NCBI GenBank assembly: GCA_022497145.1
Contig: MU386090.1
Coordinates: forward strand, 1 to 16,541
Direction: 5' to 3'
Length of the DNA: 16,541 bases
DNA from: Rostrohypoxylon terebratum
Taxonomy: Eukaryota > Ascomycota > Sordariomycetes > Xylariales > Hypoxylaceae
Part shown: positions 1 to 8,512 of the stretch, one piece after another
Numbering within the stretch: the stretch's first letter is position 1
Layout of the letters: each line of letters opens with the position of its first letter
Program-made: the position numbers and the translations under genes
The notes under the pieces: generated by a model
What the model was told of the DNA's origin: nothing
Databases searched by the model: none
What the model saw: only the letters and a program-made list of their open reading frames with translations

Positions 1-1330
1 TAACTTAAAAATTAAATAAGTATATTAAATTAACGAAGTATTAAAAAAACTAATAATATAAAATTATAAAGATTTATATATAAAATATTTTAACGTTAAA
101 CGTATTTAAAAGTTATTAATAAAAAAGTATTTTTAAAGCGGTATAAAATAAAAAGTATAAATATAAGTTAATAAATATAATATATATTAAAATATTAAAA
201 TATTTAAATATAAACTTTATAAAAACCTTTAATTATTTTTATTACTTATAAAACCTTAAAAAAATTATAATAAATTTCGTTATAAAACTACCATTAATTT
301 AATTTAAAAAATAAAAGGTTAATGCGATTTTTATTATTATAAACTAATATATAAAAATAATGAAATTTATTTTAACTATTATTAAACTGAATATAATAAA
401 GTTAATTTAACTTTTAAAATAATATACTTTTATTAAATATAAAACATTTAATAATATAATATTAAATAAAAAAAATGATATTTATTAATTAATTTTCATT
501 AAGTTTTTATTATTATTATATTATTAAAAAATAACTATTAATAATATATTACTTTTAAACTAATAATTAAATAAAAAATAAACTAAAAATTTAAATTTTA
601 TTTATAATATTTTACATTAAAAAAGTAAATTTATTAAATATTAATATTAAAAAAATATAATTTATTTATAATAATATACAAAACGTTATGATAAGTATTT
701 TACTTTTCATAACTTTAATAAAATATTATTTAATAATAAAATTTAAAATTAAAGATAACGTTTTTTAAAAAAAAGTATTAATAGTTAAAGTAAAAGTATA
801 AAAACTTAAAAAAGTTCAAAAAGCTAAAAAACATTAAAAATATATAATTAAGTTATAAGTTAAATATTATAATAAACATTATACGTTATTAACTTTTTAA
901 AAAATAACTTAATTAATTTATTTATTAAAAACTTAAAATTTAAAGGAATTAATCTTAAGTTAACCTTTAAATATATCGGCTTTTTTAAAGTTTTTAAGTT
1001 AATAAGTAAATTTACGTATCGTATAACATTACCCGATAAATATTTACGGTTATATAACGTATTTTTAATATTTTTATTAAAATTTTAAAAGTTAAAACTT
1101 AACATAAAATTAAATAATTTTTATAGCTTTTAAACTTTATTAATAATAATAAAAAATAAAAAATAATAAAAATTATAAGTAAAGAAATAATAAATGAAAA
1201 TATATTATATTTAATAAAATAAACGAAATAACCTTTTAAATATAATAAATAAATATTTAAAGAAAATATACATAATGTAAAAAAAATTTATTAAATATAA
1301 AAAATAATTATTAAAAAGAATTATTTAAAA
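1..1330 (+). pseudogene. RIP-mutated Ty3/gypsy pol 3' end: integrase core, C-terminus, chromodomain
   Basis: Reading through the stops gives recognisable integrase. Around 321-480 the frame reads like the start of the catalytic core, NAIFIIIN then YIKIMKFI, close to the family pattern of an Asp-containing VVVDR segment. At 553-576 the HPQTDGQTE signature survives as codons changed only by C-to-T or G-to-A, e.g. CAA to TAA and GAT to AAT. At 600-720 YNN is visible. At 933-1085 (frame of base 933) the integrase C-terminus is clear: KYIGFFKVLK, then LPDKYLRLYNVF. At about 1196-1310, in another frame, a chromodomain reads KxTKxPFKYNKxIFKENIHN with Trp codons turned into stops. Coordinates are approximate and frames shift. 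The element is dead. The chromodomain suggests a chromovirus-type gypsy. Upstream parts lie outside the window. Confidence 0.78.
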
Positions 1331-1695
1331 AAAAAGTAAAAAAAGTATTTAAGTTATAAAGTTAATTACGTAAATATTTATCTTTATTTCAAAGATAAAA
1401 AGTATTAATTATAAGCGGTTAAAATAATTGTTTTAAAAAATAATTATAAAATTATAAAAGGTTTTAAAAGGTATTAGTTTAATTTTTTTTAAAAGTTTAT
1501 AATAAAAGTATTATACGATTAATAAAATATAAAAATATAATAATTATAAAAGGAAATATATAATAAATTATATAACTAAATTAAAATAAAATAATTAAGT
1601 TAAAAGATAAAAATAGTTTTTTTTTAAAAAATTTTAAGCTTTAATTTTAAAATAATATATAATTTATTAAATATTATTTAGTTTTAATTTATTTA
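1205..1695 (+). repeat. Dispersed RIPped repeat, copy A (chromodomain and downstream)
   Basis: This segment begins in the fossil chromodomain and continues downstream. Its start (1211-1248) recurs at 2652-2688, differing mainly by CG to TA, and its end (about 1549-1690) recurs at 2797-2930 in the same order. The interior of 1441-1473 also occurs as a perfect 33-base reverse complement at 2614-2646. It is most likely the 3' end or LTR region of the same gypsy family. Confidence 0.65.
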
Positions 1696-2551
1696 CTTTT
1701 ATAATTAATTACTATAAAATTATTAATTTATAATAATTTTATATAATTAATATAATATATACGTTTAATAAATTAATTAATATATAAATTAAAAGAATTT
1801 ATTTAAATATTTACTTTATAATAGTTTTATATATTTAATAAAAATAAATTTTTTATAACTTTAAAATTTTAATAATAATAAAAAAAAATATTAACCGTAT
1901 AGTACGACTTATTATTTTTAACGCGTAATATATCGTTTAAATAACCATAACGTATTTAAACGTTAATTAAATTATTATATAAACTTTTAATTAATTTTAT
2001 TTAAATTTTAAATTATAAAATTTATATTTTTTATTAATAAATTATTTAAAGTATATAATTAAAATTCAATAACATTTTTAATTTTAAATAAATATAATAT
2101 TCTTTATATTTAAATGTAAATTATATAATTTAAAACTTTTATAAAATTAATTAAACGTATTTTAATAATCATAATTATATTAAATTTAAAATTAAGTTAA
2201 ATACGAAATTATTAATTTAAAATAATTAAAATATTAATGTTGGATAAATGTTAAAAATAAAGTTTAAATTATATAAAAGTATATATATTTAAAAGTATTT
2301 AAGTTATACCTTTTTCGGATACGTTTTTTTTAACGTTTACTACGCGTCGAAAATTAAAAAAACCCGTACTACGCAACTAATATTTCTTTAAAAACAATAA
2401 ATAAAAATATATTATTATAAAAATTAAAAAATTAAAATTAAAAAATTAAAAGAAATTATTTTTAATTTTCAATTTAATTAATTTAATTTAATTTATTTAT
2501 GTAATTTATTATATACTTTTTTATAATTATTATGCTTTTGTATTTTATTAA

Positions 2552-2646
2552 TTATATAATATTTTTATTATAAACCTTTAAAAATTTAAATTAAAATTTT
2601 TTAAAAGTTATTTTACCTTTTAAAACCTTTTATAATTTTATAATTA
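2552..2646 (-). repeat. Inverted copy of part of repeat A
   Basis: Bases 2614-2646 are an exact reverse complement of 1441-1473 (33 of 33). Similarity continues outward: 2552-2575 resembles the complement of about 1490-1512, with differences such as C/T. It sits immediately before the direct copy B, so the locus has been rearranged or holds nested insertions. Confidence 0.65.
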
Positions 2647-2649
2647 TAT

Positions 2650-2932
2650 CTAATAAAATAAATAAAATAACCTTTTAAATATAATTAAATATAAAAGATA
2701 AATCTTTAAAAATTATAAAAAAAACAAAAAAATAAAAAAACATAAAATTAATTATAAACAATTAGAATAATTACTTTAAAAGATAATTATGAAATTATAA
2801 AAGATATATATAATAAATTAGATAAATAAATTAAAATAAAATAATTAAATTAAATTTTATTTTTTTATTTTTTAAGTTTTAATTTTAAATTAATATATAA
2901 TTTATTAAATCTTATTTAATTTTAATTTATTT
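2650..2932 (+). repeat. Dispersed RIPped repeat, copy B (shortened direct copy)
   Basis: Collinear with copy A at both ends: the start matches 1211-1248 and the last 130 bases match 1549-1690. It is about 200 bases shorter, so it carries an internal deletion relative to A. Most differences are C-to-T or G-to-A type, as expected if two copies were mutated independently by RIP. Confidence 0.6.
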
Positions 2933-3177
2933 TTATAGAGATTTTAAAATTATAATATAATACGTTTAAATTCATTTTAAAAATATCATTAAATATATAA
3001 TTAATTATGAAAAAATAATAAAATATTTTATAATAATATAATTAATTTTATATAAAACTTTAAATTTTAAAGTTTTTAATAATAAATTTAAAAAATGAAT
3101 AAAATCAATATTTATATATTATTAAAAAAATAAACCAAATTTTATTTGCGCTTAATTTTAAATTTATATATTATTTA

Positions 3178-3265
3178 TAAAAATTATTATTTTAATAATA
3201 ATATATATTAATAGTATAATTTAAATTAAAAGCGTAGTTTTTAATTAATTAAAATTATATCGATA
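3178..3265 (+). repeat. Left arm of RIPped inverted repeat
   Basis: The reverse complement of 3964-4056 matches this arm over about 88 bases with only a few differences, mostly A/G and small A/T-run indels. Long shared runs include a 25-base run of A and T and the 22 bases ending near 3254 that start with CGTAG. Both arms end inward in TATCGATA. This may be the TIR of a dead DNA transposon. Confidence 0.65.
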
Positions 3266-3304
3266 AAATTACTTTTATTAACTTAACGTTTAATATTTTT
3301 TATT

Positions 3305-3309
3305 ATTTT
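3305..3309 (+). repeat. Left target-site duplication ATTTT of solo LTR
   Basis: ATTTT directly precedes the LTR and is repeated as ATTTT at 3699-3703 directly after it. Five bases is the usual duplication length for fungal LTR retrotransposons. Confidence 0.8.
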
Positions 3310-3698
3310 TGTTACGATCCGAAGATACGACCACCGGAAGAAATAATAATCTGAAGGTCACGTGACTGAAACAATGAATCGCGGTGATAGATGCCTCGAT
3401 TCAGCGTTTCAGGAAACGATGAATCGACGAACTCACGATTAGTTCCCATCGATTCATTCCTCTACCAGCGAAGGAGAGTTAATATATAAAGAATCGAAAT
3501 TTCCTATTGTATTTAGTTTTAGTTCTTCAGCTTTCAATCTAAGTATTCAGACCGCACTTGAATATAGAGTCCCATGAAATCTCTTTTACGAACAGAATCG
3601 TCAACCCTACAGTATTGTTACCTTAAAACCAAGTACCCCAGGGTACGTATCCGCTCTACGAAGTCAGTTAGACAGAGGTAGTAGACGGGTTCGTAACA
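3310..3698 (+). mobile_element. Solo LTR, 389 bp, with 5-bp target duplication
   Basis: The element starts TGTTACGA and ends TCGTAACA, a perfect 8-base terminal inverted repeat with the TG...CA ends of LTR retrotransposons. It is flanked by ATTTT on both sides (3305-3309, 3699-3703). Composition is normal, with many CpA and TpG, in sharp contrast to the RIPped DNA around it. A TATATAAAG box at 3483-3491 would serve as the LTR promoter. No internal domain or second LTR follows, so this is a solo LTR left by LTR-LTR recombination. Strand is inferred from the TATA orientation. Family (gypsy or copia) is not decidable from the LTR alone. Confidence 0.88.
3483..3491 (+). promoter_or_regulatory. 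TATA box inside solo LTR
   Basis: TATATAAAG, the only strong TATA-like word in the non-RIPped LTR, about 170 bases from its 5' end, a usual place for the U3 promoter. Confidence 0.5.
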
Positions 3699-3703
3699 AT
3701 TTT
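3699..3703 (+). repeat. Right target-site duplication ATTTT of solo LTR
   Basis: Exact copy of 3305-3309, directly after the terminal TCGTAACA. Confidence 0.8.
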
Positions 3704-3963
3704 TAACTTAAATAACATTTAATATATATATTACGTAAATTTATAACTTAATTTATATTATAAATTTTGTTACTTTTTTTATTAAATTAAAAAGTTAATA
3801 ATTAATCTAAAAAGTATATAATTTTTTTAAAACTTAATAATAGTATAATTAAAACTAATAAAATTATAATAATATAATTAATTTAAATATAAAGTTTAAA
3901 AGTTTTAAAAAATTTATTAAAAAATTATTATAAATTAAAATATTATAATTATAAATATTAATG

Positions 3964-4056
3964 TATCGATAAGTTTTTTTAATTAATTAAAAACTACGTT
4001 TTTTAATTTAAATTATATTATTAATATATATTATTATTAAAATAACAATATTTTTA
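3964..4056 (-). repeat. Right arm of RIPped inverted repeat
   Basis: Partner of 3178-3265, in opposite orientation. Without the LTR and one target copy the spacer between the arms would be about 304 bases, so the whole inverted-repeat unit would have been near 485 bases. Confidence 0.65.
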
Positions 4057-4318
4057 TTTACATTATTATAATTATTAAAAGTTAATTAAATATTTAAAGT
4101 AAATATAAAAGTTTATTAATTAAATAATAATATTTATTATATTAAAATTAAAAAAATTAAAATAAATTTGTAATTATAATATAAATAAAAATATAACTTT
4201 ATAAAACTAATTAATTTAAATTAACTTTAATTAAATATAATATATATATATTATTTTTTAAGTTTTATATTATATATTAAATAATATAATATATTACGAT
4301 ATATTATAGTTTTATTAT

Positions 4319-4323
4319 TTAAC
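4319..4323 (+). repeat. Left target-site duplication TTAAC of mini LTR
   Basis: TTAAC directly precedes TGTTAC and is repeated exactly at 4444-4448. Confidence 0.75.
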
Positions 4324-4443
4324 TGTTACAATCGGTCTGGGGACAACCAATTGCGCCATGAAGCTAAAAGCTTCCCAATGACCAACTGGTCATTGTTCCC
4401 CAATTCTGTATTATATGTGTTACCCCGCAGCTGGACCGTAACA
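4324..4443. mobile_element. Mini solo LTR or TRIM-like LTR, 120 bp
   Basis: An island of normal composition that begins TGTTACAATC and ends CCGTAACA, giving TGTTAC/GTAACA ends like the 389-bp LTR, and is bounded by perfect TTAAC duplications (4319-4323, 4444-4448). At 120 bases it is very short for an LTR, in the range of TRIM/SMART-type non-autonomous elements, or an internally deleted LTR. It carries a 9-base-arm hairpin at 4376-4395 (CAATGACCA, AC, TGGTCATTG). CpA and TpG are frequent, so it was not RIPped. I see no coding capacity. Orientation is not determinable. Confidence 0.75.
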
Positions 4444-4448
4444 TTAAC
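4444..4448 (+). repeat. Right target-site duplication TTAAC of mini LTR
   Basis: Exact copy of 4319-4323, directly after GTAACA. Confidence 0.75.
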
Positions 4449-4555
4449 GCTTATAACGTTATTTATTTACGTAGTGTTTTTATATTTGATTAAATTATAA
4501 TTTAAATAATTTTAAATTTTATTTAAAATATTAATTTTAATAATAAATTTTATTA

Positions 4556-4590
4556 ATAATATAATATAATATAATATAATATAATATAAT
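4556..4590. repeat. (ATAAT)7 microsatellite
   Basis: Seven perfect units of ATAAT in the RIPped block. A simple slippage repeat in A+T DNA, with no further meaning seen. Confidence 0.85.
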
Positions 4591-5230
4591 TAAACTTAAA
4601 AATAAAAATAATTCTTAAATTACATATTAATTTTAAATATATTTTTAAAATTGTATTATTATATTAAATTTAATAAATTTATAAATTTTTAAAAATTAAA
4701 GTTTTATTTTTTTTAATTTATTTTAAATTAAATATTTTGTATTTTATATTTTAAACCGTAAAAAATAAATATAATTTATTTTAATATAATATTTTTAATT
4801 TATAATAAAAGTTTTTATTATAAAAAACTTATTAATAATTAATAATAATATAAAATAAATTTATTTAATTTATTATTTTGTTAATTAAATAAAGTTTTAA
4901 TAAATTAATTTAAATTTTTAATTAAATATATTATATAATATTTTTCAAAGATTTTTATATTTATTATTAATTATTATTTTATTAAATAATAAAAACTTTT
5001 AAAAGCATTTATTATAAAATTACTTAAAATAAAGTAAAGTTTAAACTTATTAAAATAAATTACGTCGTAATCGTATTTTTAAAAATATTTTATATTATAC
5101 TACGTTTTTCGCTTTTAAATCGTTTATTAATTACGTTAATACACCGGTTATAATTTAAATTATATATTAAATTAATTAAAAGCTTTTTATAAATCGTAAT
5201 TATATAATATTTAGTAAGGTATTAAAGTTG

Positions 5231-5681
5231 TAATAATTAATTTAAAATGCGAAAGTGGTAAAGATTTTTATTTTTAAATAAAGTGGTGAGCTAGTGTTAG
5301 GCTAGTGGCTAGCGTTTCCCTTTTCGTATCTTAAGCCGTTTGATTAGTCCGAAACTGGTTCGCCTACACCTCCTCCGGAATAGCGCCACACAACGGACCA
5401 AAATTCCCACACCCATACAGCGGATTTCGTGTTGCTCTTAAAAATATCGAACTTCCGCAATAAGCAACTTTGGATAAAAAATTTTGGTAACACAAATGTT
5501 CCCGGGGACAAAAAACCTCTTATACTGTCACTCATGACAATCCTCGGCCAAGGGTATTAAAATTACCTAAATAAACTGGTCTTCATAATTTTTTAATACT
5601 AAGTACAATTTTTAATACAATATCGCTTGGTATATCCTTAAATAAGTATAATCTAAACTATTAAAATAACCCGTTGATTTT
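5231..5681. other. Boundary spacer between RIPped block and receptor gene
   Basis: Composition rises to normal by about 5290, stays so to about 5560, then is A+T-rich again up to the receptor gene stop. A short direct repeat of GCTAGTG-like words lies at 5290-5312. The only open frame, 63 codons on the minus strand (5344-5535), resembles nothing I know. The part at 5560-5681 is likely the 3' UTR and downstream region of the minus-strand receptor gene. Confidence 0.5.
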
Positions 5682-6923
5682 CTAAACAGATTCTTCGACG
5701 ACCTTCCATTCCTTTTTTACCGTGATAGCTTTCAACTCCATGTTGGTAAACTGGTTATCTACTCCATGGGAGGAGCCGAAGGAACTACCATCTGCCTCAG
5801 CACTTGACCCGCCACCATATTTCGATTGTTGCACGTGTAGTTGTCTCTCCGAGCCGTCGTCGTCGTGGAGTTCTGAGAACCCCCCTTTTCGAGGAGCCGA
5901 ATTGGCTCCTGATCCACCAATAGTAATCATGCCGTCCGCGTAGCTACTGGCCTCAACTGTCGTGTTTTTTCGAGACACTAATGGGCGGAGAAGCGGGATG
6001 CATGCGGCAGTTACCAGCAAACAGGGTTCCAGTGCACTAAATGCCAGGGCGATATCGCCGGAAAATGGGAAGTCTCCCATGTCGATTCTGGTAATCTCGG
6101 AGAGTCGGACGGCACTCACGATACAGACTCTGTAGATCCATTTGTTAGCTGACTCAGTCAAAAGACGGAAATCAAGAGTCGGCTACTTACGCAAGCCCGA
6201 TCCCGAAGGTGACTAATAATCCAATCTTTTTGTATAGCTGTAGCGACAAGCTCCAAATATGTGGCATGGGGAGGAATATAATGACAAGGTCACTGAAGAT
6301 ATTGAGCCCTCCGGTTATGGACCACAGCAGCCTAACGTTGCCACAGCTTCCTACGGTCGAGAATTTGTCCCAGTTGTACGAAACCGGCGTACAGATGGTG
6401 AAGGCACCGATGAACAGGATCATGGCGCAGAGCACGACGAATACGGCACAGGCTTGGGCGGCAAGGACGAAGCTCTTAACGCAGAAAATTTTGGTGTATA
6501 ACGCGAGGATGGAGAGTTTCGTTAACCCGAGACTAAGGGCCCAGAAGATGACGACCGCGGTCACAAGCTTCATCAGAAGGGTGAAAGCATCCGGCCCTGC
6601 CATCGCGAGGACCTCGGTCGTGTGGTATCCCATCCCCCCGACCACAGCGCAGGCGACTGCAAGTGCTTGGTATGCAACTGCGACGATCTGAAGGATTACA
6701 TTTCGTTAGACTGCCTGTAGGGACGCAGGTATACTCGAGCGTATAAGAAACTTACACATGCTAAGATGATCAACCAGTCGCTCAAATCAAGAACGTGACC
6801 TTTGAGTCTCGACCGCGCCACCATGCGCAGGGAAACGGCAGTCACCGGTACGATTGTGAAAACCACTGCGCATCCGATGAGAATCTTCTGCCCAGCACGC
6901 TCAATTGGGAACATGTACGGCAT
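5682..6923 (-). CDS. Pth11-like 7-TM fungal rhodopsin-domain membrane protein
   Basis: Three exons on the minus strand: 6923-6756, 6687-6191 and 6129-5682, joined by introns of 68 bp (6755-6688) and 61 bp (6190-6130). Both introns have GTAAGT donors, CTAAC branch sites and CAG acceptors, and the splice gives 370 residues. Seven hydrophobic segments lie at about 14-34, 50-75, 97-120, 130-155, 178-198, 211-232 and 248-269. Family marks are DLSDWL (46-51), TKLSILALYTKIF (112-124), WD (162-163), GSCGN (169-173), PMP (196-198), and ALEP plus PLLRPLV at TM7. The cytoplasmic tail (274-370) is rich in Gly and Ser and ends in the usual KEW motif. There is no CFEM domain. Such proteins act in the plasma membrane as putative receptors for surface or chemical cues; the ligand is unknown. 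The start is the first ATG of exon 1 that allows TM1. Its 3' end is about 450 bp from the RIPped block. Confidence 0.9.
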
Positions 6924-7429
6924 GGCGGCGGATAGTGGCTCGGTCGGTTGATTGTCGAAAAACAGTCACCCGTAGTGACAGTCGTCTGGTAAGTGAATTG
7001 GGATTTTGAAGTCTGGTGTGGTGGCGTTTGACGGGCCTCTGTCGTTATAAGGGGAATTCTATGCTTGTCCCATTAATTATCTTAGTATAGGTTCCTCCTT
7101 TTAACTGGTAACGATCGTGTAAGTAATTGGGAACGACAACGAGCGCAAAGATCAGTAGAAGCCCATAAACCATCCTGGAGATACATGGTAATTTCCATAC
7201 TTTGGTAACAAGACTCCCGCTAGTAGGGGTATAAAAATCAACAGTTTCAGTGCGTAAAGGGGTCTTGTGGGTAAATCAGGCTTTTCCATTTAATAAGCTT
7301 TAGTCGTTATACATAATAGGGGGGGTTTTATCCTCAAAAGCATTATGGATATTGTGTATTTTCTACGTCGATATGAGTGAGATTTGCGGCAAGTCAATCA
7401 GATCCATAGATGCTTACTTCTTTTTTTTC

Positions 7430-7454
7430 CCCATCAACAACACTTGTTGATGGG
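7430..7454. repeat. Perfect 11-bp-stem hairpin
   Basis: CCCATCAACAA, loop CAC, TTGTTGATGGG: a perfect stem of 11 with a 3-base loop, preceded by a run of T. Read on the minus strand it is followed by a run of A. It could be a regulatory cruciform or a transposon remnant; its role is unknown. Confidence 0.6.
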
Positions 7455-8375
7455 AATACTATCAAATCTATTTAGCATTTCGCGGAGATTATTGATCACC
7501 TCAGTGAAGAACCTTTTCTCTCTCTTGTCTCTTGCTTGAGGGTCGCTTTATGCCAAGGGACTACTTTCTTTGCAAGTGTTACGAATTCCCCGTCGATGAC
7601 CTCCTCATTTTTACGTCCAGGATAACTGGTCAGGTCCCACGTCCTCCTATCCTAGTATAATAACCTCCCAGACCTACCCTCGTTCTTTCTCCTCGTTTAC
7701 ATTGACAACCACACTCTGACCGCCGTCTGCGCCGCTCAGCCCTTGAAAGCTAAGATAGCCACCGCCCTATCCACGGACGCTCCCGAATGGTCCCCCCAGT
7801 ACAACGACTATCATTTCCCCGTCGTAGCAATTCCCCGTCGTGGCGGGTCCGTGCCATCCAAAAACGGCGCACAAACCCAGGTTAACTAGCTTCGCCTGAT
7901 ACTCAGTCCGTGTTAGTATCATGTCATATCGAATGATAATTTATGTGTGGGTCGAAGAATGGATATCATACTTCTCAAAGTAGCAGTTTTCTTCAGCCAA
8001 GGATAGAGACTACAGATATGTGTACAAATTTCACTTCACAAGTGGGCAGGTAGGTGCTCATGACCAATTATGATCGACTTTTTTTTTTAGTGCTCGCGTG
8101 CTGTTGTCAATGCTTCAATATACTATCGCACCTAATCCATGGCCGACGACAATTGCCACTGGAAGAGGAATAGTACATCGGAAGGAGCTTTAAACCCTGG
8201 CACGTTATTACTAAGGTTGGGAAACTTAAGAGAGAGACTTTTGTGTCCGCCTCGGACCGCTTGCCACGTGGCCGCCACACTAGGAATGGCTTTCGGCTTC
8301 GGGTGTCTCTGGAGGGCCGGAGTCATCATTCGCTGCGTAGGTCTACACCGCTTCGTTTAGATATCTAGATATTTA

Positions 8376-8389
8376 GATATATATATATA
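8376..8389 (+). promoter_or_regulatory. Possible TATA element of the SDR gene
   Basis: An alternating AT run of about 14 bases, preceded by three copies of TAGATAT at 8359-8381, lies roughly 125-135 bases before the SDR start codon. The position suits a TATA-type core promoter, but it could equally be a plain microsatellite. Confidence 0.35.
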
Positions 8390-8512
8390 CAGGAAGATGC
8401 GAAGAGCATTTCGTTCTTCAAGACACTACTTACACTGACAAACAATTCCCCCATCTGCATAACGAACCACCGCCGCCGCACGCCTAAGAAAAAACAGCAA
8501 GGAGAAACAACA

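Larger units (their letters stand above)
1..5230. repeat. A+T-extreme RIP-mutated repeat block
   Basis: Nearly the whole stretch is A and T, with many 60-base lines holding only 3 to 12 G or C. CpA and TpG are almost missing while TpA is abundant, and the surviving C residues sit mainly in CpT, CpC and CpG. This is the expected end state of repeat-induced point mutation in filamentous ascomycetes. No frame is open for any useful length. Exceptions to the composition are two islands at 3310-3698 and 4324-4443, annotated separately. From about 5030 to 5230 CpG-containing words become commoner, but I could not assign that part to an element. The composition changes to normal at about 5230-5290. 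Confidence 0.93.
6924..8512. other. Divergent intergenic region between receptor and SDR genes
   Basis: A 1.6-kb spacer that must hold both 5' regions, since the receptor is read leftward and the SDR rightward. It contains a perfect hairpin at 7430-7454 and a stretch at about 7551-7890 that looks coding-like but is broken by frame changes (see rejected items). An A/T dinucleotide run lies at 8376-8389. I see no convincing gene. Confidence 0.6.

Noticed and set aside
4556..4590. CRISPR-like regular repeats
   Set aside because: It is a plain (ATAAT)7 microsatellite without spacers, in a eukaryotic genome.
5344..5535. 63-codon minus-strand open frame next to the RIPped block
   Set aside because: No family resemblance, no supporting promoter or splice context, and a frame of this length is expected by chance.
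7551..7890. Coding-like stretch in the divergent spacer, with about 75 codons open at 7660-7890 (contains VYIDNHTLTAV) and a shorter frame before it in another phase
   Set aside because: No start codon for the longer part, the two parts are in different frames with stops between, and I recognise no domain. It could be a worn gene relic but cannot be supported.
8139..8360. 73-codon plus-strand open frame upstream of the SDR
   Set aside because: Overlaps the likely SDR promoter, shows no known motif, and has an equally long antisense frame over the same bases.
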